From NCBI GenBank assembly GCA_026982255.1, contig JALSHL010000289.1, positions 1-8,784 on the forward strand: a stretch of 8,784 nucleotides of DNA, read 5' to 3'. This DNA is from Paracoccaceae bacterium. GTDB lineage: Bacteria > Pseudomonadota > Alphaproteobacteria > Rhodobacterales > Rhodobacteraceae. The notes under the pieces were generated by a model. The model ran no database searches and was not told the DNA's origin. It saw only the letters and a program-made list of their open reading frames with translations. Within the stretch, counting starts at the first letter, position 1, and each line of letters opens with the position of its first letter. Position numbers and translations under genes: made by a program. This document shows, piece by piece, positions 5,423-8,784 of this stretch.

Positions 5423-6919
5423 GTGGAGCAGAAATCCTCGACCAGACTGATCCTGTTTTCCGTTGCCGTCATGCTGTTGCTGGCCGCACTGGACCAGACC
5501 ATTGTCGCGACGGCGCTGCCTGCCATTGTCGCGGACCTTGGCGGCGTGGACCACCTCAGCTGGGTGATTACCTCCTATCTTCTTGCGTCAACGGTGGTGG
5601 CGCCGATGTATGGCAAACTCGGAGACCTCTACGGCCGCAAGCTGATGATGCAGATCGCCGTGGTGGTTTTTCTGGTCGGCTCGGTGCTATCGGGACTGGC
5701 GACATCCATGCTGGCCCTGATTATTGCACGCGGCATCCAGGGGCTGGGCGGCGGCGGCCTGTTCGTTCTGGCCTTCACCGTCGTCGGCGACGTGGTCGCC
5801 CCGCGCGACCGCGGCAAGATACAGGGTATTTTCGGCAGTATTTTCGGCCTGTCCAGCGTCGCCGGCCCGCTGCTCGGCGGTTTTTTTGTCGACCAGCTCA
5901 GCTGGCACTGGGTGTTTTTCATCAACCTGCCCATCGGCGGGCTGGCCCTGACCGTATTCGCCTTTGCCTTCCATTCCACCGGCAAGCGCATCAGGCACGA
6001 TCTCGACTATCCCGGCGCGCTTTTCATCACCGCCTCGTTGGTCGGTATCGTCCTGTTCACCAGCCTCGGCGGGCGCTCTTTCGAGCGAACCTCGCCTTTC
6101 ATGCTGTCCATGGCCATCATGGGAGTCACCGGTGCGGTCGCCTTCGTCCTTGCCGAATTCCGCGCCAAGGAGCCTATCCTGCCCATGTCGCTGTTCAAAT
6201 CGAACACGTTTTCTGTGATGACAGCTGTCGGTTTTCTCGGCGGTATTGCCATGTTCGGCGGGCTGACCTTTCTGCCGCTCTATCTGCAGACCGTCAAAGA
6301 GATATCGCCGACCATGTCCGGCCTGCAGCTTCTGCCCATGAGCCTAGGTATCCTCGGCGGTGCCATCGGTTCGGGACAGATCATGAGCCGTACGGGGCGC
6401 TATCGCCGTCTGCCGGTCATCGGCATGGCCGTCACGACCGCCGGCCTGCTGTTGCTGACCCGCCTGCGTCCGGATACCGGCTGGAACGAAATAACCCTGT
6501 ATATGCTCCTCGTCGGTATCGGCCTCGGTCCGACCATGTCGGTCGGCACCACCGCAATCCAGAACGCGGTATCGCGTGATGTCATGGGGGCGGCCACTGC
6601 CGGATTCACCCTGTTCCGCCAGATTGGCGGCTCCATCGGCGTTTCCATTTTCGGCGCGATATTCGCCGCCCGCCTCGAATCGTCGCTCGGCAATGCCCCT
6701 ATGGGCGACGGGGATATCTCGACCCTCGGAGCCGATATGATTGTGCGCCTGCCGGAGCCTGTGCAGGTAATGATCAGGGAGGCAATCACCAACGCCCTGC
6801 ATCCGGTATTCCTGACCGCTGCCGGTGCCGCCTTCATCGCCTTCATCATCGGCTGGTGGCTGGAGGAACTGCCGTTACAGACGCGCGAGGATATCGACCG
6901 GCAACGCCGCGAAGGCTGA
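5423..6919 (+). CDS. DHA2-type (EmrB/QacA-like) MFS drug exporter
   Basis: A 498-residue inner-membrane proton-driven antiporter, probably with 14 membrane helices. Family motifs counted from GTG 5423: motif D1 LDQTIVATALP at 23-33, motif A GKLGDLYGRK at 64-73 between helices 2 and 3, Arg103 in RGIQGLGGG in helix 4, and motif C around GLSSVAGPLLGG at 142-153, followed by SWHWVFFINLP, a signature of the 14-helix DHA2 group. The C-terminus (REDIDRQRREG) is short and charged. If ATG 5360 is used instead, the protein gains 21 residues (519 in all). The substrate is unknown; the family exports lipophilic cations, biocides and antibiotics. It faces away from the rRNA methyltransferase gene and is followed after 108 bp by the molybdenum hydroxylase operon. 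Any functional link with either neighbour is unproven. Confidence 0.9.
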   Translation: MEQKSSTRLILFSVAVMLLLAALDQTIVATALPAIVADLGGVDHLSWVITSYLLASTVVAPMYGKLGDLYGRKLMMQIAVVVFLVGSVLSGLATSMLALIIARGIQGLGGGGLFVLAFTVVGDVVAPRDRGKIQGIFGSIFGLSSVAGPLLGGFFVDQLSWHWVFFINLPIGGLALTVFAFAFHSTGKRIRHDLDYPGALFITASLVGIVLFTSLGGRSFERTSPFMLSMAIMGVTGAVAFVLAEFRAKEPILPMSLFKSNTFSVMTAVGFLGGIAMFGGLTFLPLYLQTVKEISPTMSGLQLLPMSLGILGGAIGSGQIMSRTGRYRRLPVIGMAVTTAGLLLLTRLRPDTGWNEITLYMLLVGIGLGPTMSVGTTAIQNAVSRDVMGAATAGFTLFRQIGGSIGVSIFGAIFAARLESSLGNAPMGDGDISTLGADMIVRLPEPVQVMIREAITNALHPVFLTAAGAAFIAFIIGWWLEELPLQTREDIDRQRREG

Positions 6920-7014
6920 CGGACTGCCCTGCAAAATTCCGCTACGGCACTGCATTTTTCCCCATTGGCAAGGCTCCGATTCCCTGCCATGCTATGCACA
7001 ATTCACCTTTTATC

Positions 7015-7020
7015 AGGAGG
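7015..7020 (+). promoter_or_regulatory. Ribosome binding site choosing ATG 7028 for the FAD subunit
   Basis: AGGAGG lies 7 nt before ATG 7028. The frame is open upstream to 6965, but those codons give no family-like residues, and the site fixes the start. I found no clear terminator or convincing promoter in the 108 bp between the exporter and this gene. Confidence 0.85.
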
Positions 7021-7027
7021 CAAACCC

Positions 7028-7891
7028 ATGCGATTTGAGTCGCCTGCCACCGTCGAGGAGGCCACACATCTGCTGGCCAATGCCGACGGCACCACCCGCG
7101 TTCTTGCCGGCGGCACGGACGTCCTTGTCCAGTTGCGTCTGGGGCTGGTCAAACCGGACCTCGTTGTCGATATCAAGAACATCGAGGGCATGCGCTCCAT
7201 CGTGGCCGAGGACGGCGGCTATCGCATCGGCGCGGCGGTCAGCGGCGCGGAAATGGGCGAGCACGAAGGCCTCGTCGCCCTCTGGCCCGGCGTGGTCGAG
7301 GCGATGGAACTCGTCGGCTCGACACAGGTGCAGGGCCGCGCGACGCTCGCCGGCAACCTGTGCAACGCCTCGCCCGCGGCCGACAGCGTGCCGGCCATGA
7401 TCGCCGCCAATGCCATCGCCACCATCGAGGGCCCGCTCGGCCTGCGCCTGCTGCCGGTGGAGGAGGTTCCCGCCGGCCCCGGAAAAACCACGCTCAGCAA
7501 AGGCGAGATCATCACCTCGATCTTCCTGCCCGCCCGCCCGAAACGCTCCGGCGACGCCTATCTGCGCTTCATCCCGCGCACGGAAATGGACATCGCGGTT
7601 GCCTCTGCCGGTGTCAGCCTGTCGCTCGACGCCGACGGCACGATCGAGACCGCCCGCGTTGCCATCGGCGCCGTTGCCCCGACCGCGTTGCTGGTCGAGG
7701 AGGCAGGCACCGCCCTGATCGGCGCCGGACTGGACGACAAGGCGGTTGCAACCATGGTGGCGGCCGTGCGCGCCGCCTGCAACCCGATTTCCGACAAACG
7801 CGGCACCGCCGAATTCCGCACCAAAACCGCAGGCGTCATGGCTAAACGCGCCGCCGAAATCGCCTTTGCCCGCGCAGGAGGCACAAAATGA
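7028..7891 (+). CDS. coxM: FAD-binding middle subunit of a xanthine dehydrogenase/CO dehydrogenase-family enzyme
   Basis: A 287-residue FAD subunit of a three-part molybdenum hydroxylase. It begins MRFESPATVEEATHLL, as CoxM-type proteins do. The first FAD-binding loop is VLAGGTDVLVQL (Gly28, Gly29, Thr30, Asp31). The second is the segment from Gly96 to Asp118, including TLAGNLCNASPAAD. The C-terminal CO_deh_flav_C-type domain follows from about residue 165 (YLRFIPRTEMDIAVASAG). In the complex, FAD receives electrons from the 2Fe-2S clusters of the next gene product and passes them to an acceptor. The stop codon overlaps the next start by 4 bp (ATGA), so translation is coupled. The symbol reflects family and M-S-L gene order; CO as substrate is not implied. 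Confidence 0.9.
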   Translation: MRFESPATVEEATHLLANADGTTRVLAGGTDVLVQLRLGLVKPDLVVDIKNIEGMRSIVAEDGGYRIGAAVSGAEMGEHEGLVALWPGVVEAMELVGSTQVQGRATLAGNLCNASPAADSVPAMIAANAIATIEGPLGLRLLPVEEVPAGPGKTTLSKGEIITSIFLPARPKRSGDAYLRFIPRTEMDIAVASAGVSLSLDADGTIETARVAIGAVAPTALLVEEAGTALIGAGLDDKAVATMVAAVRAACNPISDKRGTAEFRTKTAGVMAKRAAEIAFARAGGTK

Positions 7892-8364
7892 GCAAGATCC
7901 ACGTCACCACCACCATCAACGGCGACACGGTCGAATACCTGTGTTCGCCGACCGAAACCCTGCTCGACGTGCTGCGCGACCGGCTCGACCTGACCGGTGC
8001 CAAGGAGGGCTGCTCCACCGGCGATTGTGGCGCCTGTTCCGTCACGCTGGACGGGCGGCTGGTCTCGTCCTGCCTCGTTCTGGCCGCCGAGGCCGAGGGC
8101 CACGAAATCGCCACCATCGAAGGCATGGCAGAGGGCGAGAACCTGCATATCCTGCAAACCAAGATCCTCGAACACGCGGCGCTGCAATGCGGTGTCTGCA
8201 CGCCGGGCATTCTGGTCGCCGCCAAGGCTCTGCTGGAGAAAAATCCCGACCCGAGCGAGGAAGAAGTCCGCTTCTGGCTCGCCGGCAACCTGTGCCGCTG
8301 CACGGGTTACGACAAAATCATCCGCGCGGTGCTGGACGCCGCGGCCGAAATGCGGGGGGCGTGA
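7888..8364 (+). CDS. coxS: (2Fe-2S)-binding small subunit of a xanthine dehydrogenase/CO dehydrogenase-family enzyme
   Basis: A 158-residue iron-sulfur subunit, the usual length. The N-terminal plant-type ferredoxin domain carries Cys42, Cys47, Cys50 and Cys62 (GCSTGDCGAC, then SSC). The C-terminal helical domain holds the second cluster with Cys101 and Cys104 (QCGVCTPG) and Cys136 and Cys138 (LCRCTGY). All eight ligands are present, so both clusters should form. It relays electrons from the molybdenum cofactor of the large subunit to the FAD subunit. The ATG overlaps the upstream stop and has GGAGG at 7878-7882. There is no signal peptide, so a cytoplasmic enzyme is expected, unlike many periplasmic IorAB-type enzymes. 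It is a different gene from the IorA-like fragment at the left edge. Confidence 0.95.
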   Translation: MSKIHVTTTINGDTVEYLCSPTETLLDVLRDRLDLTGAKEGCSTGDCGACSVTLDGRLVSSCLVLAAEAEGHEIATIEGMAEGENLHILQTKILEHAALQCGVCTPGILVAAKALLEKNPDPSEEEVRFWLAGNLCRCTGYDKIIRAVLDAAAEMRGA

Positions 8365-8367
8365 ACC

Positions 8368-8784
8368 ATGGTAAACGAATACGTTGAAAGCAAGGGCACC
8401 GAAGCCACGGAAATCAAACGGGATTTCAAGGTCGTCGGCACCCGACCCATGCGTCCCGACGGCATCGACAAGGTCACGGGCCGCGCGCTCTACGGCGCCG
8501 ACATGTCCGCGCCGGGCATGTTGTTCGGCGCCATCCTGCGCAGCCCGCACCCCCACGCCCGCATCAAATCCATCGACACAAGTGCGGCGGAGGCCCTGCA
8601 GGGGGTAAAGGCCGTCGTGACCTCGGCCGATTTCGTCAAACAGCGCAGCTCTGCCGACCAGGACACGCTCGACAACTGCATGGCCCGCGAATACGCGCTC
8701 TATGACGGCCACGCTGTTGCCGCGGTTGCCGCCGCCAGCAAGGAAATCGCTGCCGCCGCGCTCGACCTGATCAGGGTGGATTAC
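8368..8784 (+). CDS. coxL: Molybdopterin-binding large subunit of a xanthine dehydrogenase/CO dehydrogenase-family enzyme, N-terminal fragment
   Basis: The reading frame is open from ATG 8368 to the window end (139 codons of a protein normally near 770-800). It starts 3 bp after the coxS stop. Family segments are DKVTGRALYGADM (34-46), GMLFGAILRSPHPHARI (50-66), a GVKAVVT block, and CMAREYALYDGHAVAAVAA, together the a/b-hammerhead domain of the large subunit. The molybdopterin-binding domains, the catalytic Glu and the active-site loop (AYxCSFR in form I CoxL, AYRGAGR in form II) lie beyond the window. The substrate therefore cannot be told: CO, purines, nicotinate, aromatic acyl-CoA and aldehydes all remain possible. 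The extended N-terminal tail before the first family block (about 20 residues) is hydrophilic and not a signal peptide. Confidence 0.9.
   Translation, partial: MVNEYVESKGTEATEIKRDFKVVGTRPMRPDGIDKVTGRALYGADMSAPGMLFGAILRSPHPHARIKSIDTSAAEALQGVKAVVTSADFVKQRSSADQDTLDNCMAREYALYDGHAVAAVAAASKEIAAAALDLIRVDY

Noticed and set aside
4232..5554. A 440-codon minus-strand open frame overlapping the rRNA methyltransferase in another frame.
   Set aside because: Gly/Arg/Ala-rich shadow frame; the methyltransferase motifs are all in the other frame.
4090..6579. An 829-codon open frame on the plus strand, running antisense through the rRNA methyltransferase gene and out of frame through the exporter.
   Set aside because: Its translation is low-complexity, rich in Arg, His, Pro and Gln, with no family motifs; it shadows two well-supported genes in GC-rich DNA.
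6920..7010. A terminator or promoter between the exporter and coxM (TTGGCA at 6965-6970, T-run near 6955).
   Set aside because: No convincing stem precedes the T-run, and no good -10 lies at proper distance from TTGGCA; a sigma-54 pattern also fails at the -12 element.
7558..8712. A 384-codon minus-strand open frame antisense to the coxM-S-L genes.
   Set aside because: All three plus-strand frames have clear family motifs and coupled starts; the antisense frame has none.

Overview
The window reads as a GC-rich alphaproteobacterial chromosome segment. Gene content and protein style (an acidic-tailed PhnC, a paired PhnE1/PhnE2 permease, IorA-like and coxMSL-type molybdenum hydroxylase genes) resemble Rhodobacterales and relatives, but no marker gene fixes the genus. 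Gene starts rest mostly on strong GGAGG-type ribosome binding sites and on 1-4 bp start/stop overlaps.

Left edge (1-741). A minus-strand gene runs off the left end; its 26 visible residues look like the N-terminus of an IorA-type (2Fe-2S) subunit. About 50 bp away, pointing the other way, lies the C-terminal half of a phnD phosphonate/phosphate binding-protein gene with no start codon, signal peptide or N-terminal lobe. It ends at a strong intrinsic terminator (667-698).

Transport operon (742-4063). phnC (ATPase), phnE1 and phnE2 (permeases) and a HAD-IIA hydrolase are packed head to tail (overlaps of 4 and 1 bp, then a 9 bp gap). Together they would import a phosphonate or phosphorus oxyanion/ester, and the hydrolase may process the imported compound. 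The HAD nucleophile motif is DAFGV, without the usual second Asp. The only binding-protein gene next to the operon is broken, so the transporter here is an orphan unless a receptor is encoded elsewhere.

Middle (4042-6919). A convergent RlmD/RumA-type 23S rRNA m5U methyltransferase overlaps the HAD gene by 22 bp. Facing away from it is a DHA2-type (EmrB/QacA-like) MFS exporter. Between their starts lies an 18 bp inverted repeat (5351-5368) that could be an operator for the exporter.

Right edge (7028-8784). A tightly coupled molybdenum hydroxylase operon in the order FAD subunit - (2Fe-2S) subunit - molybdopterin subunit (cox M-S-L order). The large subunit runs off the window after 139 codons, before its active-site motifs, so the substrate (CO, purine, aromatic or other) cannot be assigned.

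I see no RNA genes, CRISPR arrays, insertion sequences or phage genes. I found no clearly new multi-gene system. The best leads are the phnD break beside an IorA-like gene, the atypical HAD enzyme in the transport operon, and the palindrome before the exporter.
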